A stretch of DNA of 64,000 nt from Galeopsis tetrahit. Taxonomy: Eukaryota; Streptophyta; Magnoliopsida; Lamiales; Lamiaceae. The position numbers were made by a program, and so were the translations under genes. Positions within the stretch are counted from its first letter, which is position 1. Every line of letters begins with the position of its first letter. Below the pieces are notes generated by a model. That model had not been told where the DNA came from. It made no database searches and saw only the letters and a program-made list of their open reading frames with translations. This document shows, piece by piece, positions 12,076-21,319 of the stretch. The stretch lies in assembly GCA_963675135.1 (NCBI GenBank), contig OY776126.1, forward strand, positions 26,415,195-26,479,194. The letters run 5' to 3'.

Positions 12076-12089
12076 ATTTCCCCCTTTTT
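12076..12089 (-). promoter_or_regulatory. Polypurine tract of C
   Basis: The minus strand reads AAAAAGGGGGAAAT immediately before the 3' LTR. This is the RNase H-resistant primer for plus-strand DNA synthesis. Confidence 0.9.
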
Positions 12090-12539
12090 GATGATGCCAA
12101 AACCTATACAATTTAAGCAAAAGTGACTTGTCTACACCTATTACATGTATCTTCAGAAGACATGACTGAGGTCAATGTTCCTGAAAATTAATGTGTTAGT
12201 GTATTCACTGTTTTTGTTGCAAGTAGGTTTTAAGATAGGCATAGAGAGATTTGTGTTTCTTGATTCAAAATAAGTTCAACTATCATTCATTAAAAAATCA
12301 TTACAGGCATGTTGATAGTTGAAATTTAACATATCAGAGCATGAATCAATAACACTTAAATACATCAGAGCATTTCATTCTAGTAATTCAAGACAAAAAT
12401 AATATTTTCAGCATCAGAGCACAGAGCTTGTATCAGAGCAATCTTTAATAGATCAGAGCAACCAGATTAACACATCAGCAAACTTGACCATATTTCAGCA
12501 TAGTTGATCATTCAAGTAAGGTCAGAAGACTTAGCCATT
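12090..12539 (-). other. 3' untranslated region of C with TCAGAGCA repeats
   Basis: About 450 bases between the end of the extra frame and the polypurine tract, with no long frame. On the plus strand ATCAGAGCA or TCAGAGCA occurs about six times between 12330 and 12460. This octamer is also part of the primer-binding site (TGGTATCAGAGC), but here it lies on the opposite strand relative to the element. Confidence 0.7.
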
Positions 12540-12959
12540 TCAAAGATCATCCTCAGGAGGTGGCAGCATTCCATACTGTGCCCACACTCTTCTTTTCAGT
12601 GCCATGGCTTCTTGGTTGGTTGCCTTAGGTCCAAGAACCATCTTGTTCAGCTTAAGGATCTCAGTGAATTCCCTCAGAATTCTTGCTTGGTCAATCCATC
12701 CTTCAAGCTTTGGAGGCATGTATATGATTGGCTTGGGAGCTGTGAGTTCAAATCTTGCAATGTCAGCAGCTGCAAGTAGTTGTTGATACAACTCTCTGTA
12801 GTACTCTAGCATGAACTCAGTGAAGGCAGAGTTTGCATCTCCTCCATTCCATCTGTCAATGACATAATAGTCATAGACAAACTCCCTTTTGGCCTCTTCC
12901 CATGTGTCATTCAGTTGAATTGGCACCCATTTATCCAAGTGTGGATATTTGGTGTCCAT
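12540..12959 (-). CDS. C-terminal module of the extra frame (C)
   Basis: A 139-codon segment that begins five codons after the TAG at 12972-12974 and in the same frame. It is probably the tail of one long frame and not a separate gene, although an ATG is present at 12959. It is rich in W, Y and charged residues and ends PPPEDDL. I see a tentative relationship to the ends of the extra frames in D (27489-27821) and E (29830-30104). Function unknown; no membrane segment is visible. Confidence 0.6.
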   Translation of the reverse strand: MDTKYPHLDKWVPIQLNDTWEEAKREFVYDYYVIDRWNGGDANSAFTEFMLEYYRELYQQLLAAADIARFELTAPKPIIYMPPKLEGWIDQARILREFTEILKLNKMVLGPKATNQEAMALKRRVWAQYGMLPPPEDDL

Positions 12960-12971
12960 TGGGATTAGAAG

Positions 12972-14462
12972 CTAAGGCTTCATCTTGCTGTAAGTTGCTC
13001 TTCTCCTTCTTGGTTTCTGGAAGTTTGCTCTTCTTTCATCTCTTGCTCTGTTGGCTTCTTCCATCAGATCCATTTTCTCTTGGGCCCTCATCATGGCCAA
13101 TTTCTGTTGTGTTTCAGGGTCTTTGCCATACCCTTCATGAAACAACTTTGATGGGTCATCAGCTAAAACATTTGTCTTCTTCTTGGGCTCAGGTCCAAAT
13201 CCTTCAGCAAACAATTCTTCAATGTCTTCAGTTGATTTGGCACCTTCAGCAGTTTTTGCTTTCTTTGATGTAGGCTCATCCTTATCAATTCTGAATTCAG
13301 GTGGAAGATCAAGGCTGCTAGGAAAGTCAGTGAATTTCTCAATTTGTCTCTTCTTTCCTTGGGCCTTCTTGATCTTTCCTCTGGTTTGGACACCTTCTGC
13401 ATCTTTGTCCAAACCTGACACTTCACCACCTGGTCTTTGCTGTTTCCTTGCCCTTTCTTCTTGAGCTGAGGCCATTGAATTTTTCAATGCCAATGCTAAC
13501 TGCTCCTCTTCATCCAAATCTTCCAAGTTCAGCATTTCTGGCTCTTTTCCCTTTCCTTCAGGGACTTTGTCTTTCCCTTTCACTGGACTCCCAATCACCA
13601 AGGCACCTTTTGCTCTAGCTCTTTCCCTTTCCCCCTTTTTGGCAGCATCAAAGCACTGGGGCTTTAGGTCACTCATTGTTGAGGCCATCAGGGATTGGGC
13701 CTGGTTTAGGGACTTCATCTCTTCCAACAAATATACATTTTCATCATGTATATTCTGCATTCTATCACTGCTCAAGCTAAGGAAAGCTAGAACAGGCTTC
13801 ATCTTTTGTTGGACAACCTCTGCCATGGCTGTTTTCAGAGATGCATCCAGCTGGGTTTTTAAGAGCTCAGTGAGGTTGGCCACTGCACCTTTAGCAATGT
13901 TGGCCAACACTTCTTGGGAAAATTTTTCTGAGGCAGCTTTGACCATAGCTAGCCTTTGCTCTTCAGCTCTTCTCTTTTGTAGAGCAGTCTTCTTTCCAAT
14001 GGCTTGTTTGACAGTTAGCCTGAGAGCTTTGACATTAGCATTGTGATTGTCTCTCAGCAGCTTTTGTTCTTTCTTGACCTCCTCTGAGATGGCTTCCATG
14101 GTTGATTTGGCACTTTGAACTTCAGTGGAGATGGTTTGAAGACCAGATTCCACACCACTGATTCTTGCCTCAAGGGTGGGTAGCACAACATCTTCAGAGC
14201 CAGTGAGCCTCATTTCTACAGATGCTAGAGTTCTTCCTTGCTCATTCAGTGCTCCTGAAGTTTCAGCATGAGCAGATTGGACTTGATGAGCCAAGGAGTC
14301 CAACTTCTCTGATTGCAGTCCAAGTAAGGCTTGAGCTGAGCCTGTATCAACTTGGATAGGTGCATCTGTGAGGAACTCATCTGCAAAAATTTGGTCAAGA
14401 GAAATACCTACAACATCAGATAAATCAAACAAGTTAGGAAATAAGCACTCATCACCCTCAAT
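12972..14462 (-). CDS. Middle, coiled-coil part of the extra frame (C)
   Basis: In frame with the segment above it: after the TAA at 14463-14465 the frame is open again to the TAG at 12972-12974, about 496 codons, with no ATG near its beginning. It has a long heptad-like region at about residues 60-200 (SVEMRLTGSEDVVLPTLEAR and following), then a highly charged K/E-rich stretch with basic nuclear-localisation-like patches, ending near KPRRRRATYSKMKP. Such a coiled coil suggests self-association. It could be made only by readthrough, splicing or re-initiation, or not at all. Confidence 0.6.
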   Translation of the reverse strand: MEGDECLFPNLFDLSDVVGISLDQIFADEFLTDAPIQVDTGSAQALLGLQSEKLDSLAHQVQSAHAETSGALNEQGRTLASVEMRLTGSEDVVLPTLEARISGVESGLQTISTEVQSAKSTMEAISEEVKKEQKLLRDNHNANVKALRLTVKQAIGKKTALQKRRAEEQRLAMVKAASEKFSQEVLANIAKGAVANLTELLKTQLDASLKTAMAEVVQQKMKPVLAFLSLSSDRMQNIHDENVYLLEEMKSLNQAQSLMASTMSDLKPQCFDAAKKGERERARAKGALVIGSPVKGKDKVPEGKGKEPEMLNLEDLDEEEQLALALKNSMASAQEERARKQQRPGGEVSGLDKDAEGVQTRGKIKKAQGKKRQIEKFTDFPSSLDLPPEFRIDKDEPTSKKAKTAEGAKSTEDIEELFAEGFGPEPKKKTNVLADDPSKLFHEGYGKDPETQQKLAMMRAQEKMDLMEEANRARDERRANFQKPRRRRATYSKMKP

Positions 14463-17228
14463 TTATTTTGCATAAGACTCTGATACATCAGCAGTCGTCT
14501 TCTCATTTTCAACTTTTTCTTTTCTCCCTTCATGAATAATGTTCTCACTCAAGGAATCAGGCCTCCTTTCATCAAGGGATTCTTGAAGTTCAGATTTGAC
14601 TTCAAGAATAACCTGTCCTTCCTCACTTATTCCACCCTCATTTGGTGGTACACTCACTATCTTAGTGATGACTACCTCTCTTTCATCCACAACTCCCTCT
14701 GATTTTTCAACTAATTTCTCCTTTTCAACTCCTTCTCCTAATCCTGCAGCATCTCCACCTTCAACAAGGTTCAAAGATGGCAGTTGTGGGGAGATCACAG
14801 TGCTTATATCAACAGCCACTGAGTCATCCTGAATGATTAAGGGCTGATCAATGTCCAACTCTTCTGACATTGAATAGGCCTTAATCAAACTAGCCTCTAA
14901 TATAGGAACCTCAACATCTGTAGGCTGTGCCTTGGGTTCAGAAGAACCTTCATTGGCAGATGTGTCTTTGGTTGTGTTACCATCCTTGGTCAACACCTCT
15001 GAAGTTACAGAGCCTTTCCTATGATAGGTTTTGGGAGGATTGGAAAGTCTATCTGCTACAGAAGACTTGGGTTGAAGGGGTTCAGGGAGGTTGGCTTGAG
15101 GGGTTTCAGGTGGGTTGGGATTTGAAGGGTTTGAGGGATCATCATGGGAATCATCATTAGAGCCACTGTCAGGGTGTTTGATTCCCTTGCCTTTTCTTTC
15201 TTTCTCCTCTTCAATCTTATCAGCTACCAACTTTGCAAAAATCTCCTCATCAATGAGGAACCTTGTCTTTGAAACTCCAGCAAAGTGTAGCAATCTATTC
15301 TCCTCAATCTGCCACCAGTTTGCACCCTTATCTTGGATGACTCGTGATATTTCCATCAAGGATTTATCTTTCACATCAACAAGCATCCTTAGATCTTGAA
15401 AGGCCTTCTGAATTCTTGGAAATTCAGCAAGTTGTGGATACAAACTGTCCACAGTAGCCTTGGCTCCTCCTCTGAGCATACTTTCATAAGTGTACTCCTC
15501 CTCATCTCCACTTGAATGGGGACTTTGGGTTATAGGGGAGTTGGCTCTGGGTTCTCCTATTGTGGCTTTAGGTAGATTAAGTTCAGGGATGTTGGCTTCA
15601 GAAGGGTTGGGCTCAAGTGAAGGTACTTCAGTTGCTTTAGAGAGCAATGATTCTGAAGGGGCTTTGCTCAGGGGGGTTGGCTCATGAAGTGCATGCTCTA
15701 GGAGCTTTGAATAGTTGAGCATGGATGAGTCAAGGGGAGACAGGAGTCTTGTCTCATCTACTGCCAAATCAGCAAGCACATCTATGCCACTTCTTTGTTC
15801 ATTCCCTTCTGGAGAATATCTCTTAGTGAGATTTACAGGGGTAATGGGTTGGTTGGAAGGGGTAACATGGGTTTCAGGGGAGTTGGGCTCAAGATACTGA
15901 ATTTCAGGGAGGTTGGCCTCTATGGGTTGACCTTCAGGGACTTTGGATTCTGGAGTTCCAGAACCAGATGAATTGGTCCTTGACATGGATTTGGCCCTGC
16001 TTTCAGCTCTGCTCTCCCTTAGAGCCAATTGAAGAGACCTCTCTTCTTGCAGCTCCAACACCTTTTCAGTAGGTTTGGCCCTTCTCTTGCTGGCCCTGCT
16101 ACTTCCACTTCCTTCCTTCTCAGGGACAACTTCCCTGACTCTCTTATCACCCTTCTTCTTTTGCCTGGTCTCATTGTACTTTTGCCTGAGTTCTTCTGAA
16201 TGATCAGATGGCACTTGTACACCTTCTCTAGCAACTTCTTCAATCTCAGCTGAAGCATCTGAATTCTCTTCTGAGATTCTCTGAGACATTTTTCTTGTCT
16301 TTACAGCCCTGGCCTTTGTTCTCTTTTTCATCTTAGGCTTCTCTTCCTCCTGTTCTTCAGCAGGCTTGGCCAGTAGCATCCTTCTTTTCTCAGTTTTCTT
16401 ACTGAGCTTTCTGAACAGGATCTTTTGGGCTGGGAGGGGCTTTGCAAAGGTCTGCATCTGGGAATAGTGGGAAAACCTCTCAATCAACAAGCTTGCCCTG
16501 GTGCAATACTTGATTTTCCCTTCTAGCACCACCTTGTTGTGGGCTTTCACCTTAAATTTAGCCTTCTCTTTCATCATCTCAGACATGATGAAGGTCCTCC
16601 AATCAAACTTGATGCCCTTATCACTGGCATCAATAATGGCAGCCATGATTCTGATCCTTGGCTGGCTGACCTGCTCTAGGCTTCCAGTGTTGCTTAAGAG
16701 GCTCTTAGCAACTACCTCAAAGAGATTAAGAAACTCTGGCTTGAGAGTTTTCTTGTTTTGAGTTGAGGAGAGAGGGCCTGGAACTAATAACCACTCTTGG
16801 GCTATTTCCTCTTCATGTCCAGTGCCATACACTTCTGGATTCCTTCCCTCATAAGGCAATCCAAAGGCTCCTTCCAGATCCTCTGAGGAGAATCTAACTC
16901 TATGGAATCTCTCCTCTTCCTCTCCTTCAGCTGTGTAGGATAGCCTGGTTGATACTTCACCATCTTCAGGCTTGCCTCTCCACTTGAGGAAGGCAAAGAA
17001 TTCTGCCATATAACTTTCCAGGCAAGAGCTTGGTCTTTCTTCCAAGAACTTTTGGAGACCAGCCCTTCTCAACCATCTCAGGGTTGGAGTAATCTCAGGA
17101 TCTTCACTTTCAAAAGAGATAATTGGCTCAAAGTGAAGATTGTTCTTGTTGCTTAGATAGCCAAAATCTAGGTCTAGATCTTTGTTGGAGAAATCAACAA
17201 GCATTTCAGGTCTAACCTTGGGGGCCAT
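14463..17228 (-). CDS. Extra (envelope-like position) protein of C, main part
   Basis: A 921-codon frame starting at ATG 17228 in good context (G at +4). Residues about 1-270 form a compact, tryptophan-containing region (PTLRWLRRAGLQKFLEERPS near residue 48) of the kind found in uncharacterised plant retroelement extra frames. Then follows a long low-complexity region rich in P, S and E with repeated NLPE/NSPE motifs and basic tracts at about 290-400. I see no signal peptide or clear membrane segment, so 'envelope-like' refers to position only. The frame differs from pol and starts 701 bases after the pol stop, so separate expression is needed. It ends at TAA 14463-14465, after which the same frame reopens. 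Confidence 0.7.
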   Translation of the reverse strand: MAPKVRPEMLVDFSNKDLDLDFGYLSNKNNLHFEPIISFESEDPEITPTLRWLRRAGLQKFLEERPSSCLESYMAEFFAFLKWRGKPEDGEVSTRLSYTAEGEEEERFHRVRFSSEDLEGAFGLPYEGRNPEVYGTGHEEEIAQEWLLVPGPLSSTQNKKTLKPEFLNLFEVVAKSLLSNTGSLEQVSQPRIRIMAAIIDASDKGIKFDWRTFIMSEMMKEKAKFKVKAHNKVVLEGKIKYCTRASLLIERFSHYSQMQTFAKPLPAQKILFRKLSKKTEKRRMLLAKPAEEQEEEKPKMKKRTKARAVKTRKMSQRISEENSDASAEIEEVAREGVQVPSDHSEELRQKYNETRQKKKGDKRVREVVPEKEGSGSSRASKRRAKPTEKVLELQEERSLQLALRESRAESRAKSMSRTNSSGSGTPESKVPEGQPIEANLPEIQYLEPNSPETHVTPSNQPITPVNLTKRYSPEGNEQRSGIDVLADLAVDETRLLSPLDSSMLNYSKLLEHALHEPTPLSKAPSESLLSKATEVPSLEPNPSEANIPELNLPKATIGEPRANSPITQSPHSSGDEEEYTYESMLRGGAKATVDSLYPQLAEFPRIQKAFQDLRMLVDVKDKSLMEISRVIQDKGANWWQIEENRLLHFAGVSKTRFLIDEEIFAKLVADKIEEEKERKGKGIKHPDSGSNDDSHDDPSNPSNPNPPETPQANLPEPLQPKSSVADRLSNPPKTYHRKGSVTSEVLTKDGNTTKDTSANEGSSEPKAQPTDVEVPILEASLIKAYSMSEELDIDQPLIIQDDSVAVDISTVISPQLPSLNLVEGGDAAGLGEGVEKEKLVEKSEGVVDEREVVITKIVSVPPNEGGISEEGQVILEVKSELQESLDERRPDSLSENIIHEGRKEKVENEKTTADVSESYAK

Positions 17229-17929
17229 TGAAATTTACAGAGAGAAGTTTGATGAAGAATGAGAGAGTTTGAAGAATTTTGAGTTAGGGTTTCGAATACT
17301 TGGGGAAGAAGTGTTTGTGGGTATCTTAAGACTTGTGAATATTCTAAAAAGAATGTTTGTCAATGAGTTGGTAAGGTCTTGATACAATTCAAAGGTGAAC
17401 AAAAATGGAAATCCAAAATGGACGGCTAGGATTGATTTCAGGGGAGTTGTCCATTTTTGATCCAATGGTCAAAAACCAATGTAACAGTGAAATAACTGTT
17501 TTATTCAAAACGTGGGTGGTTTTAAATGTTTGTTTAAGGCTGGGGATTTTTCGAGATAGATCATGTCCCAAAAAGTTTAATGCAAACAAGAGTTAAATCT
17601 TGGCATTTAATGCATGGAAAGTGACCTTTTGGGTGGGAGACAAATTAAATCCCAGAAAGGTGAAAACTGTATTTCAATGGGACAGATTTCGAAATAGGTA
17701 TTGATCACCAAAAATAGGTGCTTATCATACCAAGATTTGGTTTGATAGCTAGGACAACTTATCTGACCCTACATGGACAAGTGTCCTGAAGAAAGGTGGA
17801 CAAAGGTCCTGAATGTTAATGGACAAGTGTCCTGAAGAGGTAAGGTCATGTTTCTGAATTTCAGTAGACTTGACCAAGTCTGCTGAAGTTTGAGTTTGTT
17901 TCCCCCTTAATCAATGAGCTTCTTTGGAC
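17229..17929 (-). promoter_or_regulatory. Spacer between pol and the extra frame, with mRNA-leader-like end
   Basis: There is no long frame here. The 120 bases before ATG 17228 look like a plant mRNA leader on the minus strand: a telo-box-like AACCCTAA at about 17284-17292 followed by a pyrimidine-rich CTCTC tract (17235-17270). This may be an internal promoter or leader for the extra frame. I do not see a convincing TATA box. The stretch 17740-17900 repeats GGACAAGTGTCCTGAA-like motifs. Confidence 0.45.
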
Positions 17930-20900
17930 TTATTTGTCCAACTTCCCTGGATCAAGTAATCCCAACTCTGCTGATAGCTCCAGAAATCTTGCTTCTGCAA
18001 GTGGCTTGGTTAATATATCAGCTTTTTGATGGTCTGTGTGAATTTTGACCAACTTGATGTCCTTCTTCTCCACATGGTCTCTAATGAAGTGGTGCTTGAT
18101 GTCCACATGCTTGCATCTTGTGTGTAAGACAGGATTTTGTGATATAGCAATGGCACTATTGTTATCACAAAATATTGGCACTTCAGTAGAGTTGACTTTG
18201 TAGTCTCTTAGTTGTTGTTTCAACCATAGGATTTGAGCACAACAACTTCCAGCAGCAACATATTCAGCTTCAGTGGTGGAAGTGGCCACTGTGTTCTGCT
18301 TCTTGGAGAACCATGAAATAAGCTTGTTGCCCAAGAATTGACAAGTCCCTGAAGTGGACTTTCTGTCAATCCTACATCCTCCATAATCAGCATCTGAGTA
18401 ACCTGTTAACTCAATATTGTCATCAGCAGGGTACCAAAGGCCTAGATTCTCAGTGCCTTTGAGGTACCTCAAAATCCTCTTTGCAGCCTCAAGGTGGCTT
18501 TTCTTAGGATTTGCTTGAAATCTTGCACACACACCTACTGCAAAGGTGATGTCAGGTCTGCTGGCAGTGAGATAGAGGAGTGATCCAATGATTCCTCTAT
18601 ACTCAGTAGAGTTGGTTGTAATGCCACTCTCATCAGGATCCATCTTCCAATTTGTGTTCATTGGGATCCTTACTGGCTTGCTAGTTGTACACCCAAACTT
18701 TTTGATCATTTCTCTTGTGTACTTAGCTTGGTTGATGAAGATTCCTTCTTTAGATTGCTTGACTTGTAGACCCAAAAAGAAGTTCATCAACCCCATCATG
18801 GACATCTCAAACTTGCTTTTCATGAGCTTGGAGAATTTCTCACACAGCTTCTCATTAGGGGATCCAAAAATTATGTCATCCACATAAATTTGGACAAGCA
18901 GGATGTCCTCTCCTTCAGAGATTCTGAAGAGAGTTCTGTCCACAGTTCCCTTGGTGAATCCATGATCCAAGAGGAATTGTGACAGTGTATCATACCAAGC
19001 CCTAGGGGCTTGTTTGAGTCCATATAGAGCTTTCTTGAGTCTGTAAACTTGGTTTCCAACTTCAAAACCTGGTGGTTGCTCCACATAGACTTCTTCTTTT
19101 AAGACTCCATTCAGAAAGGCACTCTTGACATCCATTTGGTATACTTTGAACCTCTTGTGGGCTGCATAGGCTAGAAAGAGCCTTATTGCTTCTAGCCTTG
19201 CCACAGGTGCAAAAGTCTCATCATAGTCAATGCCTTCATGTTGGCAATATCCTTTTGCCACTAGTCTTGCTTTGTTTCTGACAATCACATCATTTTCATT
19301 TTTCTTGTTCTTGAACACCCACTTTGTTCCAATAACATCTTGATGTGAGGGTCTATCCACCAGCTCCCATACTTCATTTCTGGTGAATTGGTTTAGTTCT
19401 TCCTGCATGGCTGTGATCCAATTTGCATCTTGAAGTGCTTCCTCAACATTACTTGGTTCTTGCTCTGACAAGAAACAACAGAAAAGAGCACTTTCACCAT
19501 GGAATCTTCCTGTTTTGACTCCAATACTTGGGTCACCAAGTATTAGATCAGTAGGATGGTCAGATAACCAGGTCCTTCTTTTCCTGATCTCTTCAGTAGA
19601 GTTGTCCTCTACTGAAGGTGAGTCATTTTGATCATAAAATTCAGGATAATTTAATGCAGGATCTAATTCAGGATCATAATCAGGGGTGTTGTACTCAATG
19701 TCAGGGACATTGGCATTTTCAACATTTTGAGTTCCCCCTTGATTATTTGACCCATTTACTACCTCAGCAGGAACTGCTTCTTCATTGGTAGTTGTTACCT
19801 GGATGTGAACTGGGATTGGATCATTCAGTTCACCATTTCCATCAGTGGGATTTGTCTCAGGAAGGTTGCCTTCAGGATTGTTGTCCAATGTGGATTTTTC
19901 AGGCAGATTGGCTTGAACAACATCTATGAATTCAGTGTCTTTGTCTTTTAGACTTAATCTGGTTGTCCTCTGTGTGATTTCTTCAGGTTCCAAATGATCA
20001 TTCCTGATCTCAAAGATAGACTCATCAAACACAACATGAGGTGTTTCTTCCACTATAAGAGTTTTCTTGTTGTAGACTCTGAAAGCTCTACTGATTTGAG
20101 AGTATCCAAGAAATACACCCTCATCAGCTTTGTTGTCAAAGGCTTTCAACTGTTCTTTCCCATTATTGTGAATGAAACATTTACAACCAAATATATGAAA
20201 GTATGACACTTTAGGCATTCTCCCTTTCCAGAGTTCATAGGGGGTTTTCCCTTGCCCCTTAGTGATCAAACATCTATTTTGAGTATGGCATGCAATGTTT
20301 ATAGCTTCAGCCCAAAACCTCTTAGGTAAATTTGAGTCAGCAATTAAAGTTCTAGCAGCTTCTTTTAAAGTTCTATTCCTTCTTTCTGCAACTCCATTTT
20401 GTTGGGGAGTTCTAGCTGCTGAGGTTTCATGAGCTATTCCATTTGATGTGCAGTACTCATTGATGTATGAATTAATGAACTCAGTGCCTTTATCAGATCT
20501 TATCTTGATAATGCTAAGGCTTTTCTCATTTGACAATCTCTTGAGAAGTTCAGGTAGTTTGACTTGTGTTTCCTTCTTATTAAGGAGAAATACTACCCAT
20601 GTGAACCTAGAGAAGTCATCTACTACCACTAATGTGTATTTTCTACCATTTATGCTTGAAGGGGTAATTGGTCCAAACAGATCCATATGTAGAAGTTCAA
20701 GTACCCTTTCAGTGGAGATGACTGGTTTTCCCTTAAATGAGGCTTTAATCTGTTTTCCTTCTTGACATGGTTTACACACACGTTCTTTAATGAAAACCTC
20801 ATTAGGTAGTCCTTTAACTAATGCGTTTCTAGCAAGTTTATTCATGGATTTGAAGTTCAGGTGATTTAGCCTTTTGTGCCATAGCCAACTTTGTTCACTA

Positions 20901-21319
20901 GAACTTTTAGCAATAAAACATGCAGCATCAGTAGACTTGTCCCAGTCTGCAAAATACACATTTCCCTTCCTAGTTCCAGTCAATAGGGTTTGTTGAGTTT
21001 TATCCTTAATTAGACACTTTCCACTTGAGAACTCAACATTAAAATCTTTATCACAGAATTGACTGATACTCAGGAGGTTATATTTGAGACCAGCTACATA
21101 AGATACATTGGTTACTTTGATGTTACCAATCATTAAAGTACCATAACCTTTTGTTGTTGCTTGTGAGCTGTCTCCAAAGGTGACATTTGGGCCTTCTTTT
21201 TCAATAAAATCAGAGAGGAGTTCCTTGTTTCCAGTCATGTGCCTTGAGCATCCACTGTCAAGGTACCATGCTGTCTTTTTGTTCATGCTCCTCTTCTTGT
21301 GGCCCAATGGTACCTGCAA
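17930..21319 (-). CDS. pol: Pol polyprotein: protease, integrase, RT, RNase H (C)
   Basis: An intact frame of 1,129 codons in frame with gag, directly after its TAA. It opens TTG CAG GTA and not ATG, so it is probably translated as a Gag-Pol fusion. Domains: protease (WYLDSGCSRHMTG, about 18-30), GAG-pre-integrase (about 125-170), zinc-binding and integrase core with the D, D, E residues (MDLFGP, SDKGTEF, PQQNGVAERRN; about 185-340), RT (about 630-860; ETFAPVAR, YQMDVKSAFLNG, YVDD) and RNase H (about 980-1110; DADYGG, TEAEYVA). It ends at a TAA after GLLDPGKLDK. All motifs I expect for activity are present. Confidence 0.95.
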   Translation of the reverse strand: MQVPLGHKKRSMNKKTAWYLDSGCSRHMTGNKELLSDFIEKEGPNVTFGDSSQATTKGYGTLMIGNIKVTNVSYVAGLKYNLLSISQFCDKDFNVEFSSGKCLIKDKTQQTLLTGTRKGNVYFADWDKSTDAACFIAKSSSEQSWLWHKRLNHLNFKSMNKLARNALVKGLPNEVFIKERVCKPCQEGKQIKASFKGKPVISTERVLELLHMDLFGPITPSSINGRKYTLVVVDDFSRFTWVVFLLNKKETQVKLPELLKRLSNEKSLSIIKIRSDKGTEFINSYINEYCTSNGIAHETSAARTPQQNGVAERRNRTLKEAARTLIADSNLPKRFWAEAINIACHTQNRCLITKGQGKTPYELWKGRMPKVSYFHIFGCKCFIHNNGKEQLKAFDNKADEGVFLGYSQISRAFRVYNKKTLIVEETPHVVFDESIFEIRNDHLEPEEITQRTTRLSLKDKDTEFIDVVQANLPEKSTLDNNPEGNLPETNPTDGNGELNDPIPVHIQVTTTNEEAVPAEVVNGSNNQGGTQNVENANVPDIEYNTPDYDPELDPALNYPEFYDQNDSPSVEDNSTEEIRKRRTWLSDHPTDLILGDPSIGVKTGRFHGESALFCCFLSEQEPSNVEEALQDANWITAMQEELNQFTRNEVWELVDRPSHQDVIGTKWVFKNKKNENDVIVRNKARLVAKGYCQHEGIDYDETFAPVARLEAIRLFLAYAAHKRFKVYQMDVKSAFLNGVLKEEVYVEQPPGFEVGNQVYRLKKALYGLKQAPRAWYDTLSQFLLDHGFTKGTVDRTLFRISEGEDILLVQIYVDDIIFGSPNEKLCEKFSKLMKSKFEMSMMGLMNFFLGLQVKQSKEGIFINQAKYTREMIKKFGCTTSKPVRIPMNTNWKMDPDESGITTNSTEYRGIIGSLLYLTASRPDITFAVGVCARFQANPKKSHLEAAKRILRYLKGTENLGLWYPADDNIELTGYSDADYGGCRIDRKSTSGTCQFLGNKLISWFSKKQNTVATSTTEAEYVAAGSCCAQILWLKQQLRDYKVNSTEVPIFCDNNSAIAISQNPVLHTRCKHVDIKHHFIRDHVEKKDIKLVKIHTDHQKADILTKPLAEARFLELSAELGLLDPGKLDK

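Noticed and set aside
13567..14046. Plus-strand frame opposite the extra frame of C
   Set aside because: A shadow frame of the charged coiled-coil region. Its hydrophobic look comes from the complement of E/K codons.
14463..14465. TMV-type readthrough signal
   Set aside because: The bases after the stop are ATT GAG, not the CARYYA context. Readthrough remains only one possibility.
14463..17228. True viral envelope glycoprotein
   Set aside because: I see no signal peptide, convincing membrane anchor, cysteine pattern or cleavage site. The position after pol is the only argument, so I call it envelope-like by position.
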